Below, one piece after another: positions 26,140 to 36,440 of a DNA stretch of 64,000 nucleotides; position 1 is the stretch's first letter; each line of letters begins with the position of its first letter. Source of the stretch: Lyophyllum atratum (Eukaryota > Basidiomycota > Agaricomycetes > Agaricales > Lyophyllaceae). The translations under genes were made by a program, and so were the position numbers. The stretch covers positions 181,168-245,167 of the forward strand of contig JACGCN010000056.1 of the NCBI GenBank assembly GCA_014905825.1, in the 5' to 3' direction. The notes under the pieces were generated by a model. It was not told the DNA's origin, ran no database searches, and saw nothing but the letters and a program-made list of their open reading frames with translations.

Positions 26140-27480
26140 GCCTTACTTATGTATGTTTGACTCAGGCCCTATGACTGCGTTGGACTTGCACACATACTCC
26201 TCATCCGATCAGGATGGTGCTTTGGATCGATCATCGATGTCTTAATGTCAAACAGTCAGGAGCAACTCAGCATGGTAGGGAAACAGCCCACGCATTCTTA
26301 ACAAAAGACTCCTTTTCTAGAGTCATAGTCGCCTAGATCTCCATTCCCGAGCTGCCCATGGCAAATTGCGAATCATTCTATGTCTACTAGAGCACTAGCT
26401 ACGATCGCGACACACACACCTCCGCGGCACCATGTATATCTCAGTCCCACACCTCTGTCCACTTCTGAGCAACCTCAGACCCGATATCTAGATCAAAACT
26501 CCCCGCGTGTCTTATTCCATCCTGACGGTCACTCAGCGATCTTATCAAACAGAATGTTACTACCTCTGCCAGTCCTCTGCCGCGTTGAGTTGGCAGCCGC
26601 TATGCTCGGCAGCATACGGCACGAACAACGGCACGTCATCACATACTCTCGGATGGGCACTCAATACCCAAATGTAAAGCGTTGTAAAGGCTATCATGTC
26701 GCCTCAGGTCTCGGTAAGCGCACGAGTTCACGCAGCTACAACATGTTGAGTTACCTTTCCTTCGTATCTCCAGCCTTCCAGGATTTCCATCGCTTAGAAA
26801 TGCTTGTACAGGCCTCTTGTCTGCCTCATCGGGTGCCAGGTCACCGCAATCTAATAATATCCCGCAGTGTCATGACCGCGGCGTACACTCATCTCTTGCC
26901 AGAAGGCTCACTACACGCGATGTCAACCCATGAACATCCCCGAGCTCATCGCAGAACGTTAGGGCACATACGGGGATCCCCTGAACCCCTACAGGTGGTA
27001 TGCCCGCAATCCGCCAACGTCCACGTCCCAACTGACATCGCGCGCGCCGAGATGCCTTCCAGAACTCCAGCCTATAAAGTGAGGATGGTCGGCTACCCAA
27101 CAGTCTCATCAAGTCGAGCCTCCTTCACTCTTGCATCCTCATCTACACTGCGCATCATGCAATTCTTCAAATCAATCAGCGCCGTCCTCATGTTTGCTCT
27201 CGCGCATCAGGTCTACGCGTCCCCCCTCGCGCCAACCTGCAATCCCAAAGTTGAATGCTGCAAGAGGGGTGAATCCTCGGGGAATGTCCTTCGTAAGTCC
27301 GGTTGCCGAGTTTGACTGAGATGGAGCTGATGAATATGTTATTGCAGTTGTTCGCTGCTGAGGGGTATATCGAAGTAAGCAGTGTGCGGTGCATTTGCTG
27401 CTGGGGTACATGTCTGATGGTTTGGGACGCCAGCATGATTCAAGTTGTAGTTTTCATCATAGGAGGCGCAGGAGTTTTAT
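26140..27480. repeat. Segmental duplication (partner 45170-46450, same orientation)
   Basis: About 1.3 kb, including the short secreted peptide gene and about 900 bp upstream, recurs at 45170-46450. Landmarks are the GACTCAGGCCC near 26160 and 45205, CTCCCCGCGTGTCTTAT near 26500 and 45560, and the gene itself. The partners differ by many substitutions and several indels. Confidence 0.8.
27157..27361 (+). CDS. Very short secreted cysteine peptide, copy 1
   Basis: Two exons, 27157-27292 and 27348-27361, separated by a 55-bp GT-AG intron, encode 49 residues. A signal peptide of about 22 residues (MQFFKSISAVLMFALAHQVY) should be cleaved near AS-PLAP. The mature peptide of about 27 residues has four cysteines in the order C-x5-CC...C, with the last cysteine as the final residue, supplied by the 14-nt second exon. 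The paralogue at 46105-46317 has the same intron position and the same ending LLVRC. No known family is recognised. Such peptides may act outside the cell (signal, effector or cell-wall role), but no function is shown. Confidence 0.75.
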
Positions 27481-27726
27481 CGTAGTTTTTGGACAATGCG
27501 AGCTGTATCGCGACTTTCATGACTGGAATTGGGAGCGTTCTGGATCACATTTAGAGAGAAGTATTCAAAATGGAGTGAAGTCATTAAGGGATGTCGATAC
27601 CAGTCTCGACATAAGCCCTTACACGAAACCCAACACATCAAAGGTATATTGGGCGATTGAGTGCGTTACACGTCTATGTTGGCTTGAGGCCCGATGTACG
27701 AGAAAAACTGTACAAGAACTCATCAT

Positions 27727-27814
27727 GGCTGGATCCCGATTCGAACAGGGCTCACCGCGGAGCCGCTACAGGGGTGATTCACTGCAGAGGTGCGTGCCGA
27801 TACACCACCCAGCC
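27727..27814 (-). tRNA. tRNA-like unit 1
   Basis: The reverse strand folds as a class I tRNA. A seven-pair acceptor stem GGCTGGG/TCCAGCC, an A box (TGGTGTATCGG), a T arm with the B box TTCGAAT, and a T-run just downstream (AAAAAC on the plus strand at 27703). The anticodon region is longer than a normal loop, as if it held an intron, with CAGTGAA where the anticodon should be. Isotype not assigned. The anticodon stem has one mismatch, so it may be a pseudogene. Confidence 0.6.
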
Positions 27815-27968
27815 GTATCGGAGAGCATACGCACTGCATAGTCATGACAGATCCAGCAATGCTTCTGAATGCTGTTATTAGAAGGTACACTGGGAAATGG
27901 GGCGACGGACTACTAATAGAGGTTATCATGATGGGGGCAAAACACTTTGCAGATTTCGTACTCATGAT

Positions 27969-28071
27969 GGCTGGACCCCGATTCGAACAGGGCTCATCTG
28001 CGGAAGATACAACTCCGGGTTCAAGGGATCGAAAATTCAACGCAGAGGTGTTACCTATACACCATCCAGCC
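27969..28071 (-). tRNA. tRNA-like unit 2
   Basis: Perfect acceptor stem GGCTGGA/TCCAGCC, D arm GTGT/ACAC, anticodon stem TCTGC/GCAGA with about 37 extra nucleotides in the loop, T stem CCCTG/CGGGG around TTCGAAT, and a TTTT run downstream. One of the better-kept units. The loop sequence around the anticodon is GTTGAA. Confidence 0.65.
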
Positions 28072-28518
28072 GTATTATGATGTACACGCTGAACATTCAT
28101 GACGGCTCGAGCAGGTTTCTGAATGCCAGTAGGGGGTAAACGATAAATTGGGAAATACCGTGACGTACTAATCATGACACGGGGAGAAAGAACTAACGGA
28201 AGGTCCAACTTGAGAGGTGCATGGGTATGATGACGGGTGTGGACGGACACTCACTGCATGCTATCAGTCTGCAGAACCGTGAGGTACGATTATCGCGTAC
28301 TCGAGCAAACCTGAAAATCCCGAAACGAAGCCCATAGAGCACGTCATGATCATAACCGCAACAAAGCCTTGCAAAAAGTACTAGGAACGTACCACCACCA
28401 CAGAACGCGGGAATGGGGGCGGACAAAAGTCCTTTCCTCCAACTTCCTTCGCAAGCTATTCATATGCAGCCACAAAAACGATGCGAGGAAAGCAAAATAT
28501 GAGAAGTAGCGGAGCTAT

Positions 28519-28608
28519 GACCGGACCCTGGTTCGAACAGGGCGCTTCTGCACGCTACACTCGGGTGAGCACTGTATGGTGGTTGCGTGGCCGATCCGCC
28601 ATCCGGTC
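28519..28608 (-). tRNA. tRNA-like unit 3
   Basis: Perfect acceptor stem GACCGGA/TCCGGTC and an intact T arm (TTCGAAC), but the D and anticodon arms no longer pair well. Probably a decayed member of the family. Confidence 0.5.
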
Positions 28609-28794
28609 GTACAGTGAGGTGCTACTTTCGGTGGCCAGGTAGAATGAGTCGAATCGTATGGTCCTTGGAACGATACTTGCGTCGACACTTTGGGTTCTGG
28701 GGTGACCTGAGAAATTAAGATCAGGGATTTAAACCTCGACCTCCGGTGCATGACGGACGCTTAAAGGAGTAAAAATTATTTGACCTTATCATAT

Positions 28795-28880
28795 CCAGAC
28801 CCTGATTCGAACAGGCCTCCCCTGCGAAACAGTGACGCACCAAGTTGGATGAGGACGTATCGTCGATACACTGTCCGGTT
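28795..28880 (-). tRNA. tRNA-like unit 4 (degenerate)
   Basis: Keeps the B box TTCGAAT and part of the acceptor stem (CCGGAC pairs with GTCTGG). The D and anticodon arms are strongly changed. Likely a pseudo-tRNA. Confidence 0.45.
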
Positions 28881-29056
28881 ATATGACAACGCCCACTCCG
28901 CCGCGTTCATGACATGGCGCTGGACCTCGGGTTATTGGGGGACCTGCAGATTGACTTTTGAAAAGACCTGAATCGGGGTTAGTCAATATGACGCTTGCAT
29001 GATGTATCCTGAGCCATGGCTTGGTGTCCCGGTTACTAAAACGACGGCTTCGGAAT

Positions 29057-29145
29057 GACTGGACCCTGGTTCGAACAGGGCTCATCTGCGGAACCGGTGC
29101 GGGGATGATTCGATGCAGGAGTATGTTCTGGTACACTACCCAGTC
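29057..29145 (-). tRNA. tRNA-like unit 5
   Basis: Acceptor stem GACTGGG/TCCAGTC, B box TTCGAAC, anticodon stem with one mismatch (CCTGC/GCAGA) and an expanded loop beginning ATCGAA. A TTTT run lies downstream on the minus strand. Confidence 0.55.
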
Positions 29146-29309
29146 GTATTGGAGAGTATACGCATTGGAGACAGAGCAGGTCTATCAATGCCCTCTGGAC
29201 GTCAGGTTATGTAAAAGACTTCGAAGGGTACGTCGGGAAATGGGGTGACGTACTGATTGAGCTTATGATCATGGCGCGGAAAAACAAAAACACTCGAAGA
29301 AGTTCTATA

Positions 29310-29386
29310 ACCAGAGCCTGATTCGAACAGGGCTCCGCTGCATAATCGTGGGATATGTGGAAGCGTTGCCGATGCACCATCTGGTC
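29310..29386 (-). tRNA. tRNA-like unit 6
   Basis: Acceptor stem GACCAGA/TCTGGTT with one G-T pair, B box TTCGAAT and a downstream T5 run. The anticodon arm is not clear. The first 12 nt of this unit type recur at the start of the secreted-protein gene at 34858. Confidence 0.5.
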
Positions 29387-29698
29387 ATAGTGAGTTGGGC
29401 CTGGTGTGCGGATAGGATGACTGACTCGACGGTGCGACTTACTACACGCTATGATCGGTTTACAGCCCGAGGTGCGATGTCGCGTAGGAGAGCTGGCACG
29501 GAATGTCGAGTCGGGAGTGGGGCGTGTAGAGTGGGTTAGGTTTCATGGCGGAACAAAGCTCTAAAAAAATACCATGTTTGCAAAATGGTAGCGCAACGTG
29601 CAGGGCCAATGAAATAACCGTACGCGTCGTGACTCGCCATCCACGACGCACTCGGGAAAGAAAAAGGTGGGAAAAAAAACTTTTACGGCCACATACAT

Positions 29699-29790
29699 GA
29701 CTGGACCCCGAATCGAACAGGGCTCGTCCGCAGGAGGAGATAGCCTACAGCGGATTCAATGCAGATGTGTTACCTATACACCATCCAGTC
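29699..29790 (-). tRNA. tRNA-like unit 7 (best preserved)
   Basis: Perfect acceptor stem GACTGGA/TCCAGTC. D stem GTGT/ACAC with GG in the loop, U8 and A14 in place. Anticodon stem TCTGC/GCGGA allowing one G-U pair. T stem CCCTG/CGGGG around TTCGATT. A run of eight T lies about 20 nt downstream, a strong Pol III terminator. The anticodon loop reads ATTGAA and then about 22 extra nt before the 3' stem, at the normal tRNA intron position. Read with U33 this gives anticodon UGA (serine), but there is no long variable arm as serine tRNAs need; shifted by one it gives UUG (glutamine). The isotype stays open. Confidence 0.7.
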
Positions 29791-30372
29791 GTGATGGGGT
29801 GTACACGCACACCCTGAACGTCGACTCAAGCTTGTCACGACTCTGGGGTGGCAGCAGGCTCCTGAGTCTTAAATGTTGGGCTCGAATCTTGATTCTTGAA
29901 GGTAGGTCGGGGAACGCGGTGACGTACGCGGGGGTTATCATGAGGAGGGGGGAAGGAGTACGAGGCTTGATGGCTTGATTTGGCAAGATCGTGGTTCGGG
30001 CGGGCGTTTTTCTGCGCAACACAACACGAAGGGATCGTTGATGCGATGGAGATATGTAGTCGATGTACCATCTGGTTATGATGAGTTGAGCGCGGTGTAC
30101 GGATACGATGACCAATGGGGTGACTTACTACACTACACATCGTCGCTTTGCACCTTTTGGACAGGAGGCGCGGTATCGCGCGGGGTGTGGGACCAAGATA
30201 GAACTTACTGTAGAGTGACTGATTTGGGCCGGGACAAAGCGTCGCTGGGAACCATACCGTGGCACCGACTCTTACGCGGGGCCATAGAAGTATAAGTCGC
30301 AAGCTATCCACGATGCCGTTCGTGAGCGGAGGAGAAACATACTGGAAAAAGCTTTTCATGTCATTTCTGCAT

Positions 30373-30459
30373 GACCAGACCCAGAGTCGAACAGGGCTCG
30401 TCTGCAACACGTCAGGCCCCTCTGTACCGGCAGATGTGTTACCGATACGCTATCCGGTC
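30373..30459 (-). tRNA. tRNA-like unit 8
   Basis: Acceptor stem GACCGGA/TCTGGTC with one G-T pair, anticodon stem TCTGC/GCAGA, B box TTCGACT and a T-run downstream. The D stem and T stem each have one mismatch. Confidence 0.5.
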
Positions 30460-30639
30460 GTCTGGGGTATTAGCTTCAGTCGCTGGGTACAACGGGTCGA
30501 ATGTGACCAAAGGAAACACTCAGAGTGTAGAGACATCCTCAGGATGCCCGTAGAGAAATTGGAACTTCCGGGTAACGGGTTCTTCTGCCCCCGGTGCCCC
30601 GGGAGCCTGATCAGATAGCTGGTGTCACTGTGTGCAAGG

Positions 30640-30960
30640 TGCTGATATATTCTCGACGCAAAATCTAGCCGTTTCGTGGTCAGTCTGAGAGCGAGGCAAA
30701 GGGCCGAGGCTGAGAGGATATACGTCGCGTCGAGACCTCGACGGCAAGAGACGAGTCGTGATCAGTTGAACGTGATGAGTGACATGACGTGACGGTTCGC
30801 GTTTCTCCTGCCAGCCACCCGCGATGATCGAGTTCGAATTCATCGCGCCGTGCCAGCCACCAGCCAGCCTCAATATGCAGTCAGCCTCAACCTCCCATAA
30901 AAATGCTCCCTCACCCACAAACAGCTCTTCACCCAAACCACCACCACCCCACCAGCCCAA
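30640..30960 (+). promoter_or_regulatory. Upstream region of large acidic gene copy 2
   Basis: Nearly identical to 38125-38464 before copy 3 and to an orphan stretch at 36160-36440. Shared landmarks are CGACGGCAAGAGACGAGTC, GATGAGTGACATGACGTGAC (tandem TGACG-like motifs), GAATTCATCGCGCCGTGCCA and CCCATAAAAATG, a likely TATA element about 60 bp before the start codon. Confidence 0.65.
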
Positions 30961-33900
30961 ATGTATCTCACCAACTTTTTCACTCGCAGACACGCGCGTA
31001 GATCCCCTAGGCTTTCGAGCCGAAGGCTCCGAACAGCAGTTCAGAACGTAAGGACGTCTACTGCTGAACCTCGGAAGCCGAAGGGCGGGTTCTTCAGGAT
31101 GCAGCGTGAGACGCTCACCGGTCTCATCGGCATCACCACCGTCAGCCTCCAGTATCTCTCCGGATCCACCTCCCCCGCTCTCTCCCCCGCCAATCACACA
31201 AGCTTCCAAACACTTTCTCCGCCTCCGACCCGGACATCGCCGGTGGTGGACTGTACCAGTGGACCGGCCATCTCGGTGTACATCGCCCTCGCATGTGCCG
31301 TAGGAGGAATCGTCCTCGGTACCGGTACGTCATCCCCTTCTCCTCATCGTCTCGTATTAGTAGGTGGCTGACACACCTCACACTACAGGCACAGTCTACC
31401 TCCGCGGTAAACGCGGGTCCACGTTCACCCCCCGCACTCCGCCTCCTCCCCGGCCCCCCTCCGATCCGTCCAAGCCGCCGCCTCTCCCTCCCGTCAAAGA
31501 GGACGAGGATGCGGCTGACGAGGAGGCTGACGAGGAGGATGACGGCGGCCCACCCAACGACCCCGACCCACCCTCAACAGGCTCCACCACCGAAGACCCG
31601 CCTCCCCCGCCTCCCCCCACCGACACACGCGACCTCATCTCCGCACTCCTGTGGGCCGCAGCCCTCGTTAAGCTCTTTTCCATGTTCGTACTCCCGCATC
31701 TCCGTGCTCACCCCCGCGTGGCGGAGTTCCAACGCGTGCTTGGGGAACTCCTGGAACTCCTCAATGGGGAGGCATTGGCGCTGGATTTGCCGACTCAGGA
31801 GGGGGCTGATATGGTTGTGTTAGGTGCTGAGGAAGAGGTGCATGAGGTTGCGTCGCCGGTAGCAGAACCCATCTGCTCACAACAGCCCCAGCCCCTCGTC
31901 CCCGCGCTCACCGATGTTCCAACGGAAGCCCCCGCCTCCTCGATCCCAGCCGCACCAGCACCAGCCCCCGTATCAGCCCCAGCCCCCGCACCACCCTCCG
32001 TCCCACCCCCCACCGAAGTCCCTCAAGACTGGGGAACCACCCTGCGTGCGCTCCTTGGGTTCGGGGTGCTCGGACATCTGTTTATAAAGGTCATTGATGC
32101 GCCTCGGGGGCGTGGTGTACCAGAACCGCAACTTGAGAAGGATGAGAGGGAGGAGGGGGAGGAGGAGCAGGAGGAAGAGGAGCAGGGAGAGGAAGAGGAG
32201 GAGGAGAAGGAGGAGGGGGAGGAAGAGAGCGCGACGATGAATGTAACGCAGTATGAAGATGCGGATGAGGGGGTGAGCGGGGGGTCGGTTGGGGGGCGCG
32301 TCAATGCCACCGCTACTACCACCACTGCCTCTGCCTCTGCGGAAGACGCGTACATCTCAGAAGCAGAACAAGAACAAGAACAAGAAGACGAAACCCCCGC
32401 CCTCGCCCTCGCCCCCTCCTTCCTCGACACATTAGCAGAACAAGAAGACGCAGAAGAAGAAGAACACGAAACCCTCGCCCACCCGCCCTTCCTCACCGCC
32501 TCCTTCCTCTCCAGTATCTCCCTGCGCTCCCACCCGCCTCCACCAGTGTGCGCCGCATCGCCTGTCCCGGCGGGGTACACTGAAGACGACGATGCATCCG
32601 ATGGGGAGCACGAGGGGCTGTTCTCCCTTTCCGACCAACACGATGAGCATGAGGACGAGGATGACTACGACGAAGACGATGGTAACTACGACGGAGAGGA
32701 CAACGAAGACGATGGAGAGATGTACGAATCCGAGCACGGCGGAGAGGCACACGAATCCGATTACGACGACTACGACGGAGAGGTACACGAAGCCGACTAC
32801 GACGAACCCGAGCATGCCCAGGAATACTCCTGGCACGCTCAGGACGCCGAACTATATAGGTACTCTCTACTCCCCGACCCCTCCGTGCCCGAATCCGACT
32901 ACGACGATGGAGAGGCGCATGAATCCGACTACGACGCAGAGGTGCCGGAATCCGACTACGACGACCAAGAGCTACACGAACCCGACTACGACGCAGAGGC
33001 ACACGACAACGACTACGACGAACCCGAGCACGCCCAGGACGCCGAACTATATAGATACGCTCTACCCCCCGACTCCCCCGGCCCCGTCGTTGAACCCGAA
33101 GTCCCGATCGAAACGGACGACGCAGACGAAGAGGAGGAAGAGGAGGAGGCGATTGCGCAGGGGATGAGAGAGCTCGCGCGGTTGGTGCGCGAGGAAGTGG
33201 AGCGCAAGGCTGTTTTGGCGGAGGTGGGGAGGAAGAGAAGCGTATATGTGGGCCCGCTCAGCCGACTGAAACGCGAGTCGGAGGAGGAAGCCAAGGCCCT
33301 TGGGAGTGAGAGTGTGGTGGGAGTTGGGGATTGGGTGCGTGGGATCGTGGTTGAAGAAGAGGAGGCAGAGGAGGAGGAGGGAGAGGAGGAGGAGGAGGAG
33401 GAGGAGGTGGAGGAGGATTGGGTTAGGGAGGCTTCGCCCGGGGTATGTTCTTTTAGACATGGTTCGATTCTTTACTCACCGTGATCTCATCTATAGCCTT
33501 CTGTTTCCGATCCCATCGAGCCCGCTTCTTCCACCCAACTTCCACTGTCCGACGTCGGGCTGGCCCTAGACGATGAGGAGGAGGAGGGAGAAGAAGAGGT
33601 GGAGGCAGAGGAGGAGGAGGGAGAGGTGGAGTGTGCTGAGCTCGAGGTGGATTCGGTTAGGGAGGCTTCGCCCGAGGTACGTCAAGTTCTTTTTTACCTT
33701 CAGTTCGATCCTGTACTTAACTTCATCTCATCTATAGCCTTCTGTTTCTGATCCCATCGAGTCCGCTCCCACTTCCTCCACCCCCCTTCTACTCCTGGCC
33801 CCAGACGCCGTCGAAGAAGAAGAATATGAGCACGAGGAGGCGGAGTGTGCTGAGCTCGAGGCGGATTTGGTTGGGGAGGCTTCGCACGAGGTTTGTTGAA

Positions 33901-34225
33901 CCTCATTAATTTTGGTTCGATCGGGTGCTCAACGTGCTTTCGTTTATAGCCTCCCGTTTCCGATCCCCTCGAGTCCGAGCCCGCTCCTACTTCCTCCGCC
34001 GCCCTTCCACTGCTGGCCCCAGACGACATCACCACACCCACACCCACCGCCACGCCCCCACGCAAAACCCTCCGACAGCGCATGGCGAAGCGCAAGCTCA
34101 AGGTGCAGCTCGCGAACCCGGATATGAACGATAAGCAGGTGAACCAGGAGGTGGAGTGGCATTATCGGGTGAAGGAGGAGGCGAGGGGGGGGTTGGAGAT
34201 GGATTTTGATTTTGATGCGTTCTAG
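30961..34225 (+). CDS. Large acidic protein with three predicted membrane segments, copy 2 (intact)
   Basis: Five exons (30961-31324, 31389-33442, 33497-33676, 33738-33890, 33950-34225) encode 1008 residues without a break. Order: a basic N-terminus (MYLTNFFTRRHARRSPRLSS), a first hydrophobic helix (AISVYIALACAVGGIVLGTG), a proline/acid-rich linker, a second (LISALLWAAALVKLFSMFVL), then VAEFQRVLGELLELLNGEAL, a third (LRALLGFGVLGHLFIKVID). A very long Glu/Asp/Tyr-rich region follows with ESDYD-type repeats (about 32600-33060), then VYVGPLSRLKRESEEEAK. The last three exons are all phase 0 and begin P(S/P)VSDP(I/L)E; exons 2-4 end with EAS plus two residues. The C-terminus is basic (RQRMAKRKLKVQLANPD) and ends MDFDFDAF. 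No known domain recognised. Confidence 0.85.
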
Positions 34226-34633
34226 GGGGGGGGGGGGGGGGGGAGGGCGTGTTATTCTTGCTTCGGTTTTGGGTTTGGGTTATGGATTGGTATATCATTT
34301 GAATGGTTGATGCGTCTGGGTCTTGGGTTCGGTTTATATTATTCCTATCTATATTCTTGCTTCGGTCTTATTGGTATTACACGAATGGTTGATGCGTCTG
34401 GGTCTTGGATTCGCTTTATATTATTCTTATTTATCTACATGGCATCGTCGACAACCGAATAAAACACTGTTCCTTACAAGTATCATGAATCTGAAGTCAA
34501 GACAGGGAGTACCAGGTGCTCTACCGCAAGATGATCAGATTCCGATATGTACGATTCGAGAATCCAGCCAAGCAGGGACGACCTATCGCTTTAGTACTTC
34601 TCCACACCGACATGATCACCAGTCGTCTATGGA

Positions 34634-34858
34634 TCACCAGTCGTCTATGCAGCAAGCCCAGCACCAGGGCATGTCGTTTGGAGGCGGGTCGGGGTACCAC
34701 CCAGGAAGACATTGCTCTGGGCCGGGGTAGCACGCGGTGCATTCTGTTTGGACGTTGGCGAGCCTGAAGCGGGAGGGACGACTCGGATGGGGCGCGGCTT
34801 TGATGGCGCTGGCTGCTAGGAGTGCGGCGAGTGCGGCGGGGATGGCGAGATTCACCAT
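34634..34858 (-). CDS. Small secreted CxxC/CWACC protein, copy 2
   Basis: Single exon of 74 residues: a signal peptide (MVNLAIPAALAALLAAS), a short proline/arginine spacer, then ECTACYPGPEQCLPGW and PWCWACCIDDW at the end. Six cysteines in the mature part. It lies tail-to-tail with the intact large acidic gene, as at the other two loci. Its first codons differ from the other copies (MVN for MK) because the sequence upstream of codon 3 is not the family promoter but matches the 5' end of a tRNA-like unit and its flank. Expression is therefore doubtful. Confidence 0.75.
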   Translation of the reverse strand: MVNLAIPAALAALLAASAIKAAPHPSRPSRFRLANVQTECTACYPGPEQCLPGWYPDPPPNDMPWCWACCIDDW

Positions 34859-35121
34859 CTGGTCGTCGTGAGGTGGGCTTGTCCTGCGGATAGGATGGGT
34901 GGCTGATGGCCCGGGGGTGATTTGGGTTATTTGAGACCCGCCTGTCGTCCTATTCCTTCACCCCGTCCCTTCGTACCAGGCCATACATGCTCCATCGATG
35001 GCGCTGGGAAGCCGAGCACACCCGAGACGAAAAAGTAACTTGAGCGACGCAGTGTTCTGTACGTTCATTCGAGTCGCGGCTTGGTGTCCGATGTACGAAA
35101 AAATGGCAGCGAATACACGAT

Positions 35122-35215
35122 GACTGGACCCCGGTTTGAATGGGGCTCTTCTGCGGAAACGGTACAGGCATAGTTCCGAACTGCAGAAGTGTGTGTGCCG
35201 ATGCACTATCCAGTC
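35122..35215 (-). tRNA. tRNA-like unit 9
   Basis: Perfect acceptor stem GACTGGA/TCCAGTC, anticodon stem TTCTGC/GCAGAA with a large insert, T stem CCCC/GGGG but with TTCAAAC in the T loop, and a T6 run downstream. Confidence 0.55.
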
Positions 35216-35416
35216 GTGTTGGAGGGTATGCGCATCGGAGACAGAAGGTGTAACTTCCATGCCTCTGGACGTTAGGTGGGGGGGTACGTCGGGAGATGGG
35301 GTGAGAGACTAATTGGCGCAGATCGTAGCACAAAGAGGAGCGCAAATAAAATATGGCTATGCGCGAGCAAGCGAATCTGAGGGGGGTGAAAAAAACTTTC
35401 CTTGTTGCCGCCACCC

Positions 35417-35514
35417 GACCGGACCCCGAATCGAACAGGGCTCATCCGCAGAAGATAATCCACCCCTTATCCAGCTAATTCAATGCGGATGTGTTACCTC
35501 TACACCACCCAGTC
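35417..35514 (-). tRNA. tRNA-like unit 10
   Basis: Acceptor stem GACTGGG/TCCGGTC with two G-T pairs, D arm GTGT/ACAC, perfect anticodon stem TCCGC/GCGGA, loop ATTGAA plus an insert of about 28 nt, T arm CCCTG TTCGATT CGGGG, and a T7 run downstream. Well preserved, and closely related to units 7 and 11. Confidence 0.65.
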
Positions 35515-35671
35515 ATGTCGGGGTGTACATCTACACGCTTAACGTTGGAAGCTTTTCACGAGTTTGGCAGCAGGGTTTTGGATGTTGGGTGTGGAAGGTA
35601 GGCTGGTCATGGTGCGCTGGTAGCGAAGCAGACTCGGACGCAGAATGGAAAAAGACTGGTTGCCACAACAT

Positions 35672-35769
35672 GACTGGACCCTGAATCGAATAGGGATCAT
35701 CCGCAGAAGATGATAGAGCAACGTCGTGCGAGATTCAATGCAGATGTGTTACCTCTACACCACCCAGTC
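35672..35769 (-). tRNA. tRNA-like unit 11
   Basis: Acceptor stem GACTGGG/TCCAGTC, D arm GTGT/ACAC, anticodon stem TCTGC/GCGGA, loop ATTGAA with an insert of about 30 nt, B box TTCGATT, T5 run downstream. Confidence 0.62.
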
Positions 35770-35926
35770 GTGGTGGAGTGTACATGCTGGACGTCGAAAG
35801 CTTGTTACAACTGTGATGGCAGCAGGCATCTAAATGCTGGGCTCGGAAGGTAGAAGATTCACGACGGTGCAGTTGGCAAGCGAAGCAGAAACAGTTCAGA
35901 AAAAGACCTTCTATGCGGGACAACAT

Positions 35927-36001
35927 GACCGGACCCTGAATCGAACAGGGCTCGTCTGCGTTACCGTACTGGCAGATGTGTTGCCGATACGCTATCCGGT
36001 C
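35927..36001 (-). tRNA. tRNA-like unit 12 (short, nearly intronless)
   Basis: Only 75 nt. Perfect acceptor stem GACCGGA/TCCGGTC, anticodon stem TCTGC/GCAGA with a 12-nt loop (CAGTACGGTAAC), B box TTCGATT and a T5 run downstream. Closest to normal tRNA length in the cluster, so it is the best candidate for judging what the ancestor was. The anticodon cannot be read safely from a 12-nt loop. Confidence 0.6.
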
Positions 36002-36159
36002 GTCTGGGGTATTGATTTCAGTCGCTCGGTTAAGGGGTCGAATGTGGCCGAAAGAAAGACTTGCAGAGATCCTTAGGACTGCCTATAGAAGTTGAAATCG
36101 CGGGTTCTTCTGCCCCCAGTGCCTGGGAGCCTGATCAGATAGCCTGTGTCACTGTGTGC

Positions 36160-36440
36160 AAGGTGGTGATACATTCTCGACGTACAACCTAGCCGTTTGG
36201 TGGTCAAACTGAGAGCGAGGCACGGAGCCGAGGCTGGAGAGGATATACGTCGCGTCGAGACCTCGACGGCAAGAGACGAGTCATGCGCGTGATCAGTTGA
36301 AGGTGATGAGTGACAGTGACGTGACGTTTCGCGTTTTCTCCTGCCAGCCACCCGGGCCGCGATGATCGAGCTCGAATTCATCGCGCCGTGCCAGCCACCA
36401 GCCAACCTCGAAATGCAGTCAGCCTCAACCTCCCATAAAA
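36160..36440 (+). promoter_or_regulatory. Orphan copy of the large acidic gene's upstream region
   Basis: Matches 30640-30925 and 38125-38410 up to the CCCATAAAAAT element, then switches to unrelated sequence at about 36440 with no coding exon after it. A truncated further copy of the module, or a breakpoint of a past rearrangement. Confidence 0.75.

Noticed and set aside
26380..27315. A 311-codon plus-strand frame
   Set aside because: It runs through duplicated upstream DNA whose copy at 45400-46250 does not keep the frame; the supported gene is the short spliced one at 27157-27361.
32493..33002. Arginine-rich minus-strand frame opposite the acidic region
   Set aside because: Mirror of GAC/GAG-rich codons on the other strand; no start context, no splice sites, no homologue logic.
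27700..36000. CRISPR array
   Set aside because: The repeated units are long, diverged, fold as tRNAs and have no uniform short repeat with unique spacers; the DNA is eukaryotic.
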